Source: Streptomyces fulvoviolaceus
GTDB taxonomy: Bacteria; Actinomycetota; Actinomycetes; Streptomycetales; Streptomycetaceae
Reading direction: 5' to 3'
DNA length: 64,000 nucleotides
Assembly: GCF_000718165.1 (NCBI RefSeq)
Contig: NZ_JOEY01000016.1
Coordinates: 124,001-188,000 of the forward strand
Below the pieces are notes generated by a model. It ran no database searches. It was not told the origin of the DNA and worked only from the letters and a program-made list of their open reading frames with translations. Position 1 is the first letter of the stretch; each line of letters begins with the position of its first letter. Positions 44,427 through 54,349 of the stretch are shown one piece after another. A program made the translations under genes and the position numbers.

Positions 44427-45295
44427 GCGCGGAGAGCGACATGGGCGTGGAGGCGAGTGTGGTCGACAGCCCCGCGGCGCGGCTGCAGGCGCTGTTCGAG
44501 GGGCACCGGCTGACGCCGACCCAGCGGCGCATCGCGCACAGCATGGTGCGGCGGGCCGCCGACGTGCCGTTCCTGTCCAGCGTGGAGCTGGCCGAACTGG
44601 CCGGGGTCAGCCAGCCCTCCGTGACCCGTTTCGCGGTCGCCCTCGGCTTCGACGGCTACCCGGCGCTGCGCAAGCACCTGCGCGAGGTCGCGCCCGGCGA
44701 ACAGACGGCGGCCTCGGCGTCGTACAACGAGTACCAGCAGGCCGTCGAGGCCGAGATCGAGAACCTCAAGCACCTGGCGGAGGTCCTCGCCGACCCGCGG
44801 CCCGTGCAGAAGGCGGGACGGCTGCTCGCGGCCTCGCGCCCGCTGCCCGTCCTCGGGCTGCGCGCGGCGGCCTCGCAGGCGTACGGCTTCGCGTACTTCG
44901 CCGCCAAGGTCCATCCGGACGTACGGCTGCTCCACGAGGGCGGCACGATGATCCACGACCGCATCGACGCCGCGGTCCGGGCGGGCGCGTCGACGCTGCT
45001 GTGCTTCGCCCTGCCCCGGCATCCGCGCGAGGTCGTGGACACGCTCGCCTATGCCAAGGAGGCGGGCCTCACGGTCGTGACCGTCGCCGACTCCGCGTTC
45101 GCGCCGGTCGCCAAGGTGTCCGACCTGCTGCTGCCGGCCGCCGTCGGCACCGGCCTCGCCTTCGACACGGCCTGCGCGCCGATGCTGCTCGGCCGGGTCC
45201 TGCTGGAGGCGATGTGCGACGACCTGCCGGACGCGCAGGCGCGGCTGGAGGAGTTCGACGCGCGGGCGGCGGCGCGGGGGCTGTTCGTCGAGTGA
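44423..45295 (+). CDS. MurR/RpiR-family regulator (HTH plus SIS domain)
   Basis: 290 residues from ATG 44423, overlapping the HAL-like stop by ATGA. The N-terminal RpiR HTH is HRLTPTQRRIAHSMVRRAADVPFLSSVELAELAGVSQPSVTRFAVALGFDGYPALRKHL. The C-terminal sugar-isomerase (SIS) domain is LGLRAAASQAYGFAYFAAKVHPDVRLL...AGASTLLCFALPRHPREVVDTLAYAKEAGLTVVTVADS. It usually binds a phosphorylated metabolite. Coupling to the lyase homologue points to control of that gene and perhaps the divergent importer. Confidence 0.92.
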   Translation: MSAESDMGVEASVVDSPAARLQALFEGHRLTPTQRRIAHSMVRRAADVPFLSSVELAELAGVSQPSVTRFAVALGFDGYPALRKHLREVAPGEQTAASASYNEYQQAVEAEIENLKHLAEVLADPRPVQKAGRLLAASRPLPVLGLRAAASQAYGFAYFAAKVHPDVRLLHEGGTMIHDRIDAAVRAGASTLLCFALPRHPREVVDTLAYAKEAGLTVVTVADSAFAPVAKVSDLLLPAAVGTGLAFDTACAPMLLGRVLLEAMCDDLPDAQARLEEFDARAAARGLFVE

Positions 45296-45376
45296 TGCGG
45301 CTTTAAGGCTCGTCTCACCTTCGCTCGCTAGCCTGCGCGCCCTAGGGAATGTGCCGGTCGGACGAGGAGGCGGAAC

Positions 45377-45970
45377 GTGGCACGCGGAGTTCGCGGAGGT
45401 CAAGGCCTGGCTCGGGTGGCTGTCGTCGTACGCGCCGGGGTCGCGCCCATGTGGTGGCTCGGGGTGTTCGCGGCGGGTGTCGGGCTGCTGATACCGGGGC
45501 TGACGGGGCGCCGGATCGGCGTGATGGCGGGAGCGGCGCTGTTCATCATCGCTACGGCGGTGGTGTCGTACACGCGCCGCAAGCGCTATGTCGCGCTGGC
45601 CCGTCCGGCCGTCCGCGCCGGCAAGCACGACGTGCTCCAGGACCGCGCGGTGAGCGTGCGCAACTGGCGCCGGGGACACCGCTGGTGGCTGCTGCTCGCG
45701 TGGCTGGTCGCGCTGGGCAGCTCGTTCGCCGTGCCCGTCGCGGGCGGCATGCTGCTCGCCGGCTGCGGTACGGGCCTCGGGCTGAAGGCCGCCTGGCTCG
45801 GACGGCGCGAACGGGCCGAGAACGCGCTGCTGTGGGTGCGTGTCGACTGGCTCGGCGCGCACGGCGGGAGCCCGGCCGGCAAGACGGTCAAGGCCTACCG
45901 CAGCACCGGAATCGCGGCGGGCGACGCGGCCCCGGGCGGGGCGCGTCGCCGCACCGCAGCGCTGGTCTGA
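45377..45970 (+). CDS. Membrane protein of unknown function
   Basis: 197 residues from GTG 45377, behind GAGGAGGCGG. Membrane helices at MWWLGVFAAGVGLLIPGL, RIGVMAGAALFIIATAVVSY, and WWLLLAWLVALGSSFAVPVAGGMLLAGCGTGLGLKAA. The C-terminus is basic and Gly/Ala-rich. No family recognised. Confidence 0.75.
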   Translation: MARGVRGGQGLARVAVVVRAGVAPMWWLGVFAAGVGLLIPGLTGRRIGVMAGAALFIIATAVVSYTRRKRYVALARPAVRAGKHDVLQDRAVSVRNWRRGHRWWLLLAWLVALGSSFAVPVAGGMLLAGCGTGLGLKAAWLGRRERAENALLWVRVDWLGAHGGSPAGKTVKAYRSTGIAAGDAAPGGARRRTAALV

Positions 45971-46015
45971 GCAGATGGTTCCTCGCCGTGGGGGCCGGGG
46001 CGCAGCCCCGCCCCC

Positions 46016-46075
46016 CAGGGGCGCGGGGCTGTGTTGAATGTGCGGCTACCGCCGCGTGGGCGCGACCAGCCACGA
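46016..46075. repeat. Streptomyces dispersed repeat related to the one at 22683, inverted
   Basis: CAGGGGCGCGGGGCTGTGTT, then GGGCGCGACCAGCCACGAC. It lies between the membrane protein and the roadblock gene, within a GC-rich, hairpin-prone stretch from 45985 to 46140 that contains nothing else I can support. Confidence 0.6.
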
Positions 46076-46158
46076 CGGCGCCGCAGCAAAGCGACGGCCT
46101 ATCGCGGCCCCGCGGCGCAGCCGCAAATCGACACAGCCAGCGGAGCGCTTGGCCCTGG

Positions 46159-46533
46159 TCAGACCTCCAGGTCCTCCTCGATCTTCTTCAGCTGGTGGCG
46201 GGCCATCGCCAGGTTGGACCTCTTGGCGTCGAGCACCAGGTAGAGGAAGAGGCCGTTGCCGCCGCGGCCGGTGATCAGGCGGATCAGGTGGTACTGGTCG
46301 GTCAGGGTGATCAGGATGTCCTCGAGCTGGCCCTTGAGCCCGAGGTGCTCCATGGTGCGCATCTTGGCGCGGACGACATCGGTGTTGCCGGCGGCGGCCA
46401 CGCCCAGGTCGAAGCTCTTGCTGCCGCCCAGCGTGCCGAGCGCCATGCCGCTGGTGTAGTCGACGAGCGCGATTCCGGTCGCGCCCTCGATGGAGGCGAG
46501 CGCCTCTTTCAACGAGGTTTCGGTGTTGGCCAT
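46159..46533 (-). CDS. Roadblock/LC7-type protein
   Basis: 124 residues from ATG 46533 (GGAAG upstream; an earlier ATG would add 6 residues). The roadblock fold is TSLKEALASIEGATGIALVDYTSGMALGTLGG...EDILITLTDQYHLIRLITGRGGNGLFLYLVLDAKRSNLAMARHQLKKI. Such proteins regulate small GTPases. No GTPase or histidine kinase of the conservon kind is encoded here. First or last member of a four-gene minus-strand cluster (48257-46159). Confidence 0.85.
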   Translation of the reverse strand: MANTETSLKEALASIEGATGIALVDYTSGMALGTLGGSKSFDLGVAAAGNTDVVRAKMRTMEHLGLKGQLEDILITLTDQYHLIRLITGRGGNGLFLYLVLDAKRSNLAMARHQLKKIEEDLEV

Positions 46534-46547
46534 GACGGAACTTCCTT

Positions 46548-47048
46548 TCAACTTTCGGCTGTCGTACGGGTGTTGGTGGTCGTGGGGCGTGGGGTGCGCG
46601 CGTTCCGGGCCCGGGCCGGGCCGGGCTTGGCGGCCGTTCGGGCCGGTTTGGCGGGTGCCCGGGCCGCCATGGCCGCGTGGGTGTCGAGGAGCTCCGCGAT
46701 ACGGGCGGCGGCGCGGTGGCCCTCCAGGTGGAGGCGGCCGATGTTGACGCGGTCCTGGGCGAGCAGCGTCAGGAGGGCGGCGTCGCCCGCCGCGTAGGTC
46801 GCGACGTAGCCGTACACGCCGCGCACGAGCAGTTCGCGGAAGTCCCCCTGCCCGGTCGCGTCCGCCAGCTGTGCGGCGAGGTCGCGGGCGGTCCTGGTGA
46901 GCGCGGCCACGTTGTCGGGGTCCACCCCCGGGGTGTCCTGGGCGAGGACGAGACCGTCGAGGCCGGCCGCGAAGGCGCCGGTGAGCTGTGGCACGCGGGC
47001 TCTGAGCCGGCGCAGTTCCTCCAGGATCCCGTCCTGCGCTGCTGCCAT
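46548..47048 (-). CDS. Roadblock-like protein with Ala/Pro/Thr-rich tail
   Basis: 166 residues from ATG 47048 (GAGGAGAG upstream). A helical start (DGILEELRRLRARVPQLTGAFAAGLDGLVLAQDTPGVDPDNVAALTRTARDLAAQL) and a C-terminal part (FRELLVRGVYGYVATYAAGDAALLTLLAQDRVNIGRLHLEG) fit a roadblock/LC7 domain of the DUF-like kind. The last 40 residues are low-complexity. 14 nt separate it from the next gene, so they are co-transcribed. Confidence 0.8.
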   Translation of the reverse strand: MAAAQDGILEELRRLRARVPQLTGAFAAGLDGLVLAQDTPGVDPDNVAALTRTARDLAAQLADATGQGDFRELLVRGVYGYVATYAAGDAALLTLLAQDRVNIGRLHLEGHRAAARIAELLDTHAAMAARAPAKPARTAAKPGPARARNARTPRPTTTNTRTTAES

Positions 47049-47082
47049 CGGGTCTCTCCTCTCGGCGCGGGTCCGCTGCCGC

Positions 47083-47862
47083 TCAAAGGGCCTCCAGCGC
47101 ATCCCTGAGCCTCTTCAGCAACGTGATGTGGGGATCGACGACCTCGGTTTCGAGGAGGGGCTGGGGTGGCGGCGGGGGCGCCTCGGCCGGCGTCGGCGGG
47201 CGGGGCGAGACGACACCGGCCGCCGCCAGCCGCCGTACGTCCACCAGCGTGTGGAACGCCGGGCGCCCCAGCTCCCGCGCGATGTCCAGCGCCGTCCGTA
47301 CGCCGTCCACCCGGGCCAGCACCGCCCGCCGCCGGGCCGGGCAGGGCGGGGCCCCGACGCGGTCCGGCCGGGTCAGCGGGGCCTCGTCCGTCGTCGGGTC
47401 GGGCCAGATGCGGTGCAGCAGGTCGCGGCGGCGGAGCGTCTCGCGCTCCAGGGCGGCCACGGGGACGGGGCGTACGGCGCCGAGCGCCAGGGGTCCGTCG
47501 AGTCCGACGGCGGAGCCGTAGCGGAAGCGGCCGGGCGTGCTGCTGGGGGCGAGGGTGAAGTACGCGGCGTCGTAGAGCGCGGTGAGGTGGCACAGCTCCA
47601 GGGCGCCCGGGGCGGGGTCCCCGCCGTGGGGTGTGAGGAGAGTGTCCAGGCCGGGGGCGGACGGGCTCTCGGCGTGCACCACCTGGCCGTCGGCGAGGTG
47701 GAGCGTGCCGCGCTCGCGGACCAGGATGCCGGTGGCCCGCTCGGCGGCGAGCCGGGTCAGCATCGGCGAGACACCGCCCCAGCCCCGGTCCAGGGCGGCC
47801 GCCTTGTCCCGCACGGGCAGGCGGGGCGGCGGGGCGGGCGTGGTGGTCCGGACGGTGGTCAT
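47083..47862 (-). CDS. Hypothetical protein of the roadblock cluster
   Basis: 259 residues from ATG 47862, overlapping the upstream roadblock gene (ATGA). It contains LTRLAAERATGILVRERGTLHLADGQVVHAESPSAPGLDTLLT, reminiscent of DUF4388/PATAN-like effector domains that pair with signalling modules, and a C-terminal winged-helix-like RRAVLARVDGVRTALDIARELGRPAFHTLVDVRRLAAAGVV. Pro-rich linkers follow. Probably a regulator partner of the roadblock proteins (inference). Confidence 0.65.
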   Translation of the reverse strand: MTTVRTTTPAPPPRLPVRDKAAALDRGWGGVSPMLTRLAAERATGILVRERGTLHLADGQVVHAESPSAPGLDTLLTPHGGDPAPGALELCHLTALYDAAYFTLAPSSTPGRFRYGSAVGLDGPLALGAVRPVPVAALERETLRRRDLLHRIWPDPTTDEAPLTRPDRVGAPPCPARRRAVLARVDGVRTALDIARELGRPAFHTLVDVRRLAAAGVVSPRPPTPAEAPPPPPQPLLETEVVDPHITLLKRLRDALEAL

Positions 47863-48257
47863 CCCAGCACCAGCCGTCCGGCCATCTCGCCGAGCCGTAT
47901 GCGGGCCAGCGCGAGGTTGCCCTCCGTGCGGGCCAGCCACAGGTGCAGGAACACGCTGCTGTCGAAGGACGTCCGTACGAACCGCAGCACGTGATAGCTG
48001 TCCCGGTTGCTGAGGATGAGGTCCTCGACCGGAGGGTCGGCCCCCTCCTCCTCCGTGCCCCCGTCGGCCGTGAAGGCGTGCTGTTCGGCGGCCAGCCGGG
48101 CGAGCTCGGCGGCCTCCGCCGCGGCCGCCTCCTGGTCGCCGCCCGGGGATTCCCCTACGGCGCCCAGGGCCAGCCCGCTCGTCCAGTCGACCAGTGCGGC
48201 GCCCCGGGCACCGGGCAGTCGCATGGCTTCCAGCAGGCACTCGTCGATTCCGGGCAC
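47859..48257 (-). CDS. Roadblock/LC7-like protein with an acidic insert
   Basis: 132 residues from ATG 48257. LPGARGAALVDWTSGLALGAVGE and DLILSNRDSYHVLRFVRTSFDSSVFLHLWLARTEGNLALARIRLGEMAGRL parallel the roadblock gene at 46159. An Ala/Glu-rich insert of about 40 residues lies between the two halves. First gene of the cluster. Confidence 0.8.
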   Translation of the reverse strand: MPGIDECLLEAMRLPGARGAALVDWTSGLALGAVGESPGGDQEAAAAEAAELARLAAEQHAFTADGGTEEEGADPPVEDLILSNRDSYHVLRFVRTSFDSSVFLHLWLARTEGNLALARIRLGEMAGRLVLG

Positions 48258-48427
48258 CGTCGTTCCCCTCCCCGCCTGGAGTTCGGCTGAGTGACGACGA
48301 AGCTACGCAACGTGTGCGCGAGGGGTGAGGGTTCTGGCATTTTCCGGTGGAACATGCGACGAGTGACTAAGGTGGGTCAACTGGCCCTGTTTTCACACTC
48401 TTTGATCAATGGGTCCGCCGGTGTGCG

Positions 48428-49813
48428 TCAAGGGCGCCCCGGTGCGCGGAGGGTGGTGAGCGCGTCGGCGTGCGCCCCTCCCGACTCGGCCACGATCTCG
48501 GCGACCGTCTGCGGCTCGCGCACGGTCGCGAAGGTCACGCCCCCGGTCCCGTCCGGGGCGAAGCCGTAGACGCCCGGCCGGGCGAGGGAGTTGTACGCGT
48601 AGTGGTGCGCGAAGTAGTACGCGCCCGTGTCCAGCGCCGCCGCGTAGTCGCCCTGCTCCAGCAGGGGCAGTGCGCGCCCCTCGGCCAGCAGGTCGCCCGC
48701 GAAACAGGCCGGACCGGCGACGTCCTGCACCACCTCGGGCCCGGTCTTCGGCCGCCCCTTGCCGTCGTACGCCGTGATCCTGAGCGGCCACGCCTCCGGT
48801 ACGTACACCGTCCGCGTCGCCACCTGCACGCCCGCGTGCGTCACCGCGACCGGCCGGCCGCCCGCGCTCTTGGCGTACTCGACCCGCGCCACCACCGTGC
48901 CGTGCTTGGCCAGCAGTGACCGCCCGAACTCGGTGACCAGTCCGTACCGCCCGTCGAACAGCCCCGGCACCGTCTCCCGCAGCACGCGCGCGTACTCCGC
49001 GTACGTCGGTGTCGTCACGTCCGAGGCGAAGTTCACCGGCAGCCCGCCGCCGATGTCGATCGTGTCGATCTGCGGCCGTCCGATGCGCCGGTTGATCTCC
49101 TCGGCGAGCGCATAGGTCTCCCGGATGCCCTGGGCCATCAGGACGAGCGGGATGCCCTGCGACCCGGTGTGCGCGTGCAGCCGGGTGAGCCAGGGCCGGT
49201 CCGCGTACGCCCGCACCACCCACTCCCGCGCCCCCTCGTCCCGCAGGGCCACCCCGAACTTCGAGGTCGCCGTGGCGGTGGACAGCGCCTCGATGGAACC
49301 CCCTCCCACCTGCGGGTTCACCCGGATCCCGAGCGGGGAGCGGCTCGCCGCCGACCGCATCAGGGCGTCGATCCGGTCCAGCTCCTGCGGGTTGTCCGCG
49401 TTGACGGCGATCCCCAGCGCCAGCGCCTCCCGCAGCTCGGCCGGTGTCTTGGCGGGCGAGTCGAGCACCGTCAGGGCCGGCGGCAGCCCCGCCACCCGCG
49501 CCAGTGCCAGCTCACCCGGGCTCGCCACCTCCGCGCCGATGCCCTCCTCGCGCAGCAGCCGCAGCACCGGCACCAGCGGGGTCGCCTTCACCGCGAAGGC
49601 GTGCAGCACGGGCGTGCCGGGCGCCGTGACCGCGTCGAACGCCGCCCGCAGCTCTGCCGCCGACTCCCGGATGCCGGTGACGTCGAGAAGGCCGACGATG
49701 GGGGAGCCGGGCCCGAGCAGGCCCTGCTCGACCGCGGCCCGCACCGCTTCGTCGCGGCGAGCCGCACGGTCCGTCCCGCTGTTGTTTCCGTCGCTCACAA
49801 TGTCCCCCGTCAT
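48428..49813 (-). CDS. PLP-dependent decarboxylase, fold type III (DAP/ornithine decarboxylase-like)
   Basis: 461 residues from ATG 49813; ATG 49831 and a GTG at 49798 with GGGGGA upstream are alternatives. The alanine-racemase-fold barrel has the PLP Lys in HAFAVKATPL and substrate/phosphate motifs HTGSQG, DIGGGLP and TEFGRSL. The C-terminal DTGAYYFAHHYAYN carries the usual active-site Tyr. It resembles LysA-type decarboxylases, but this genomic place suggests an amino-acid catabolic role. It is divergent from hutU; 147 bp separate the starts. Confidence 0.88.
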   Translation of the reverse strand: MTGDIVSDGNNSGTDRAARRDEAVRAAVEQGLLGPGSPIVGLLDVTGIRESAAELRAAFDAVTAPGTPVLHAFAVKATPLVPVLRLLREEGIGAEVASPGELALARVAGLPPALTVLDSPAKTPAELREALALGIAVNADNPQELDRIDALMRSAASRSPLGIRVNPQVGGGSIEALSTATATSKFGVALRDEGAREWVVRAYADRPWLTRLHAHTGSQGIPLVLMAQGIRETYALAEEINRRIGRPQIDTIDIGGGLPVNFASDVTTPTYAEYARVLRETVPGLFDGRYGLVTEFGRSLLAKHGTVVARVEYAKSAGGRPVAVTHAGVQVATRTVYVPEAWPLRITAYDGKGRPKTGPEVVQDVAGPACFAGDLLAEGRALPLLEQGDYAAALDTGAYYFAHHYAYNSLARPGVYGFAPDGTGGVTFATVREPQTVAEIVAESGGAHADALTTLRAPGRP

Positions 49814-49886
49814 GTCGTCGCCCGTGCCCATGCATCCAGGCTCGCGCATCCGGCCAAATATCCGTTGCCCACCCGTACTGACGCGT

Positions 49887-49922
49887 CTGGCTATTGACTA
49901 GTTCTATTCAGAAAGCCAGGAT
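49887..49922 (+). promoter_or_regulatory. Promoter and inverted repeat upstream of hutU
   Basis: -35 TTGACT (49894-49899) and -10 CAGGAT (49917-49922) are 17 bp apart. CTGGCT (49887-49892) and AGCCAG (49914-49919) form an inverted repeat across the promoter, a likely repressor site for the hut operon or the divergent decarboxylase. The ribosome site AGGAGG is 6-12 nt before ATG 49961. Confidence 0.55.
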
Positions 49923-49960
49923 GTGAATAACGGCAGCAACAATCCGCTAGGAGGCAGACC

Positions 49961-51625
49961 ATGTCAGGACCCCGCCCCGTACGAGCACCGCGTGGTACGG
50001 AACTGAGCGCCCTGGGATGGCAGCAGGAAGCCGCCCTGCGGATGCTGCAGAACAACCTCGACCCCGAGGTCGCCGAACACCCCGACAAGCTCGTCGTCTA
50101 CGGCGGCACGGGCAAGGCGGCCCGTGACTGGCGCTCCTTCGACGCGATGGTCCGCACGCTGCGGACTCTGAAGCAGGACGAGACGATGCTCGTCCAGTCC
50201 GGCCGCCCCGTCGGCGTCATGCAGACCCACGAGTGGGCCCCGCGCGTCCTGATCGCCAACTCCAACCTCGTCGGCGACTGGGCCAACTGGGAGGAGTTCC
50301 GCCGCCTGGAGGCCCTCGGGCTGACCATGTACGGCCAGATGACCGCCGGCTCCTGGATCTACATCGGCACCCAGGGCATCCTCCAGGGCACCTACGAGAC
50401 CTTCTCCGCCGTCGCCGCGAAGAAGTTCAACGGCACCCTCGCAGGGACCATCACGCTGACGGCCGGCCTCGGTGGCATGGGCGGCGCCCAGCCGCTCGCC
50501 GTGACGATGAACGACGGCGTCGCGATCTGTATCGACGTCGACCCGCGCGCCATCGAGCGCCGCATCGAGCACCGGTACCTGGACGTTCGCGCGGACTCCC
50601 TGGAGCACGCCCTCCAGCTGGCGGTGGAGGCCCGTGACCAGCGGAAGCCGCTCTCCATCGGCCTCCTCGGCAACGCCGCCGACCTGCTCCCGCGCATGCT
50701 CGCCGAGGGCGCCCCCATCGACATCGTGACCGACCAGACCTCGGCCCACGACCCGCTCGCGTACCTGCCGACGGGCGTCGACTTCGACGACATGGCCTCC
50801 TACGCGGCCAAGGACCCGGCGGGCTTCACCACCCGCGCCCGCGAGTCGATGGCCAAGCATGTCGAGGCCATGGTCGGCTTCATGGACGCCGGTGCCGAGG
50901 TCTTCGACTACGGCAACTCGATCCGCGGCGAGGCCCAACTCGCCGGGTACGAGCGGGCGTTCGCCTTCCCGGGCTTCGTCCCCGCCTACATCCGCCCGCT
51001 CTTCTCCGAGGGCAAGGGCCCCTTCCGCTGGGCCGCCCTGTCCGGCGAGGCCTCCGACATCCACAAGACGGACAAGGCGATCCTCGACCTCTTCCCGGAG
51101 AACGAGTCCCTGGCCCGCTGGATCAAGCTGGCCGGCGAGCGCGTCCACTTCCAGGGCCTGCCCGCCCGCATCTGCTGGCTCGGCTACGGCGAGCGCGACA
51201 AGGCCGGCGAGCGCTTCAACGACATGGTGGCGTCCGGCGAACTGGCCGCTCCCCTGGCCATCGGCCGCGACCATCTCGACTCCGGCTCCGTCGCCTCCCC
51301 CTACCGCGAGACCGAGGCCATGCTCGACGGCTCCGACGCGATCGCCGACTGGCCCCTGCTGAACGCCATGGTGAACGTCGCCTCCGGTGCCTCCTGGGTC
51401 TCCATCCACCACGGCGGCGGCGTCGGCATGGGCCGCTCCATCCACGCCGGCCAGGTCTCCGTCGCCGACGGCACCAAGATCGCTGGCGAGAAGCTGCGCC
51501 GCGTGCTCACCAACGACCCCGGCATGGGCGTCATCCGGCACGTCGACGCGGGCTACGACATCGCCGAGACCACTGCCGCCGAGCGCGGTGTCCGGGTGCC
51601 GATGCGTGAAGGTGACTCGGCGTGA
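49961..51625 (+). CDS. hutU: Urocanate hydratase
   Basis: 554 residues from ATG 49961, the normal HutU length. It hydrates urocanate to imidazolonepropionate with tightly bound NAD+. The NAD-binding region is [31 protein letters not shown]; other markers are [25 protein letters not shown] (here [20 protein letters not shown]), [13 protein letters not shown], the catalytic Cys loop [13 protein letters not shown] and the C-terminal [16 protein letters not shown]. It opens the histidine-degradation operon. No functional hutH accompanies it. Confidence 0.97.
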   Translation: MSGPRPVRAPRGTELSALGWQQEAALRMLQNNLDPEVAEHPDKLVVYGGTGKAARDWRSFDAMVRTLRTLKQDETMLVQSGRPVGVMQTHEWAPRVLIANSNLVGDWANWEEFRRLEALGLTMYGQMTAGSWIYIGTQGILQGTYETFSAVAAKKFNGTLAGTITLTAGLGGMGGAQPLAVTMNDGVAICIDVDPRAIERRIEHRYLDVRADSLEHALQLAVEARDQRKPLSIGLLGNAADLLPRMLAEGAPIDIVTDQTSAHDPLAYLPTGVDFDDMASYAAKDPAGFTTRARESMAKHVEAMVGFMDAGAEVFDYGNSIRGEAQLAGYERAFAFPGFVPAYIRPLFSEGKGPFRWAALSGEASDIHKTDKAILDLFPENESLARWIKLAGERVHFQGLPARICWLGYGERDKAGERFNDMVASGELAAPLAIGRDHLDSGSVASPYRETEAMLDGSDAIADWPLLNAMVNVASGASWVSIHHGGGVGMGRSIHAGQVSVADGTKIAGEKLRRVLTNDPGMGVIRHVDAGYDIAETTAAERGVRVPMREGDSA

Positions 51626-52971
51626 AGGAGGGCGGCAACACTTCGGTGGGGGCTGAGGTCTCGTCGCCGTCCGCGGGTCCGGCTGTGCCCACCCGTTCCG
51701 CCCTGCGGAACGACTGCCCACAGCCCGGCGGGCCAACCGGCAGCTCCTTCCACGCCATGTGGCGCGAGCTGCTCCCCATCGGGCGGCACCCCGACTCCCG
51801 CGGTTACCGCCGTTACGCCTGGACCGGTGCCGACGGCGAATGCCGGGCCTGGTTCAAGGAGCAGGCCGAGGGGCGTGGGCTGGTCCACGAGGTCGACCGG
51901 AACGGGAACCAGTGGGCCTGGCTCGGGGATCCCTCCGCCGGGGACGCCGTCGTCACCGGGTCGCATCTCGACTCCGTGCCCGACGGCGGGGCCTTCGACG
52001 GGCCCCTCGGGGTGGTGTCGTCCTTCGCCGCCCTCGATGAACTGCGCGGCAGGGGAGTGCAGTTCACCAAGCCCCTCGCCATCGTCAACTTCGGCGACGA
52101 GGAGGGCGCCCGGTTCGGGCTCGCCTGTGTCGGGTCGCGGCTGACCGCCGGGCAGCTCACCGTCGAGCAGGCGCACCGGCTCACCGACGGGGACGGGGTC
52201 ACGCTGCCGCAGGCCATGGAGGCCGCCGGGTACGACCCCGACGCCATCGGAGCGGACCCGGAGCGGCTCGCCCGCATCGGCGCGTTCGTCGAGCTGCACG
52301 TCGAGCAGGGGCGGGCACTCGACCTCAGCGGAGACCGTGTCGGCATCGCCAGCGCCATCTGGCCGCACGGACGGTGGCGGTTCGACTTCCGGGGCGAGGC
52401 CAACCACGCGGGCACCACCCGGCTCGTGGACCGGCGCGACCCCATGCTGTCGTACGCCGAGACCGTGCTCGCGGCCCGCCGCGAGGCCGAACTCGCCGGT
52501 GCCGTCGCCACCTTCGGCAAGATCTCCGTCGAGCCGAACGGCGTCAACGCCATCCCCTCCCTCGTGCGCGGCTGGCTCGACTCCCGCGCCGCCGACCAGG
52601 AGCGCCTGGACCAGGTGGTCGACGGGGTAGAGAAGGCCGCCCGCGAGTACGCCGCCGCGCACGGCGTCGACCTCGAGGTCGTCCGGGAGTCCTTCACGCC
52701 CGTCGTGGAGTTCGACCACGCCCTGCGGGACGAACTCGCCCGCATCCTGGGCAAGGCCACCAAGGGAGCCACCGACCTCACGGTCCCCGTCCTCGGCACC
52801 GGCGCCGGACACGACGCCGGAATCCTCTCCGACCGCATCCCGACCGCCATGCTGTTCGTGCGCAACCCCACGGGCGTCTCGCACTCCCCGGCCGAGTTCG
52901 CGGCCGAGGACGACTGCGTGGCCGGGGTGACCGCACTCGCCGACGTACTGGAAGGGCTGGCCTGCAGGTGA
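51622..52971 (+). CDS. M20-family amidohydrolase (allantoate/carbamoyl amidohydrolase-like) in the hut operon
   Basis: 449 residues from GTG 51622, overlapping the hutU stop (GTGA) with GAAGGTGA upstream; an ATG at 51757 would give 404 residues, closer to family length. Zinc motifs: [23 protein letters not shown] (His, Asp), [16 protein letters not shown] (Glu), [12 protein letters not shown] and GTGAGHDAG. Family members cleave C-N bonds of N-carbamoyl acids, allantoate or formyl amino acids. Between hutU and hutF, with no hutG present, it may act on N-formylglutamate (inference). The first 45 residues are encoded by a hairpin repeat (51681-51725). Confidence 0.88.
   Translation: MKEGGNTSVGAEVSSPSAGPAVPTRSALRNDCPQPGGPTGSSFHAMWRELLPIGRHPDSRGYRRYAWTGADGECRAWFKEQAEGRGLVHEVDRNGNQWAWLGDPSAGDAVVTGSHLDSVPDGGAFDGPLGVVSSFAALDELRGRGVQFTKPLAIVNFGDEEGARFGLACVGSRLTAGQLTVEQAHRLTDGDGVTLPQAMEAAGYDPDAIGADPERLARIGAFVELHVEQGRALDLSGDRVGIASAIWPHGRWRFDFRGEANHAGTTRLVDRRDPMLSYAETVLAARREAELAGAVATFGKISVEPNGVNAIPSLVRGWLDSRAADQERLDQVVDGVEKAAREYAAAHGVDLEVVRESFTPVVEFDHALRDELARILGKATKGATDLTVPVLGTGAGHDAGILSDRIPTAMLFVRNPTGVSHSPAEFAAEDDCVAGVTALADVLEGLACR
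51681..51725. repeat. Hairpin repeat inside the 5' end of the M20 gene
   Basis: Nested arms GGCTGTG/CACAGCC and CGTTCCGC/GCGGAACG give a strong stem-loop. The sequence type (GTGCCCACCCGTTCCGCCCT, GCGGAACGACTGCCCACAGC) is a common Streptomyces intergenic repeat, which suggests insertion at the hutU/M20 junction. Confidence 0.7.
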
Positions 52972-54329
52972 CCCACCCCCACACGCGGACGTACTGGCTG
53001 GAACACGCCTGGCTCGACACCCACGTCGAGCCGGGGGTGGCCCTGGACGTCAAGGACGGTCGCATCGCGGCCGTCCGCCAAGAGGTCCCCACCCCGCCCC
53101 CGGGCGCCGAGATCCTCCGCGGCCTCACCCTCCCGGGGCTGGCCAACGCCCACTCGCACGCCTTCCACCGTGCCCTGCGCGGCACCGTGCAGGTCGGCTC
53201 CGGCACCTTCTGGACCTGGCGCGAGGTCATGTACTCCGTGGCCGACCGGCTGACCCCGGAGACCTACCACGCGCTGGCCCGTGCCGTGTACGCCGAGATG
53301 GCGCTGGCCGGCATCACGGCCGTCGGCGAGTTCCACTACGTGCACCACGCCCCGGGCGGCACCCCCTACGCCGACCCGAACGCGATGGGCGAGGCCCTCG
53401 TCGAGGCCGCCGCCGAAGCCGGTATCCGCATCACCCTCCTCGACACCGCTTACCTCTCCTCCGCCCTTCTGAACAAGCACAGAGGGCAGCCGCCCACCAC
53501 CCACCAGCTCCGCTTCTCCGACGGCAGCGCGGACGCCTGGGCGGAACGCTGTTCAGTTCTCAAGGACCGGGATCACGCGCGGATCGGGGCGGCCATCCAC
53601 TCCGTACGGGCGGTGCCCGCCGCCCAGTTGGCGACCGTCGCACGGTGGGCCGAGGAGCGGCGGGCCCCGCTCCATGTGCACCTGTCCGAGCAGACCGCCG
53701 AGAACGACGCCTGCCGGGAAGCCCACGGCTGCACGCCCACGCAGCTCCTCGCCGAGCACGGTGTCCTCGGACCGCGCACCACGGGCGTCCACAACACGCA
53801 CCTCACCGACGAGGACATCGCGCTGCTGGGCGACTCCGGCACCGGCACCTGCATGTGCCCGACGACCGAGCGCGACCTGGCCGACGGCATCGGCCCGGCG
53901 GTGGCCCTCCAGAGGGCAGGCTCCCCGCTCTCCCTCGGCTCCGACAGCCACGCCGTGATCGACCTGCTCGAAGAGGCGCGCGCGATGGAGCTCAACGAGC
54001 GCCTGCGCACCCGCACCCGCGGTCACTGGACGGCTGCCGCCCTGCTGCGGGCCGCCTCCGCCGACGGACACGCGGCCCTCGGCTGGGACGAGGCGGGCAC
54101 CATCGAGGAGGGCGCGCTCGCCGACCTCACCACGATCGCGCTCGACTCGGTCAGAACAGCGGGGCCGGTGCCCAGGCTCGGCGCCGAGACCGCCGTATTC
54201 GCGGCGACGGCGGCGGACGTACGGCACACGATCGTCGGAGGGCGGCACGTCGTACGAGACGGGGTCCACACGCTCGTACCCGATGTGCCCCAAGCCCTCG
54301 CGCGGGCAGTCGACGCCCTCCGCACCTGA
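52968..54329 (+). CDS. hutF: Formimidoylglutamate deiminase
   Basis: 453 residues from GTG 52968, overlapping the M20 stop (GTGA). An amidohydrolase-fold enzyme that deaminates formimidoylglutamate to N-formylglutamate. Metal-site motifs: [47 protein letters not shown], and [19 protein letters not shown]. This five-step branch avoids formamide release. Coupled to the genes on both sides. Confidence 0.93.
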   Translation: MTHPHTRTYWLEHAWLDTHVEPGVALDVKDGRIAAVRQEVPTPPPGAEILRGLTLPGLANAHSHAFHRALRGTVQVGSGTFWTWREVMYSVADRLTPETYHALARAVYAEMALAGITAVGEFHYVHHAPGGTPYADPNAMGEALVEAAAEAGIRITLLDTAYLSSALLNKHRGQPPTTHQLRFSDGSADAWAERCSVLKDRDHARIGAAIHSVRAVPAAQLATVARWAEERRAPLHVHLSEQTAENDACREAHGCTPTQLLAEHGVLGPRTTGVHNTHLTDEDIALLGDSGTGTCMCPTTERDLADGIGPAVALQRAGSPLSLGSDSHAVIDLLEEARAMELNERLRTRTRGHWTAAALLRAASADGHAALGWDEAGTIEEGALADLTTIALDSVRTAGPVPRLGAETAVFAATAADVRHTIVGGRHVVRDGVHTLVPDVPQALARAVDALRT

Positions 54330-54349
54330 CGACCACCCACGAGGACGCC

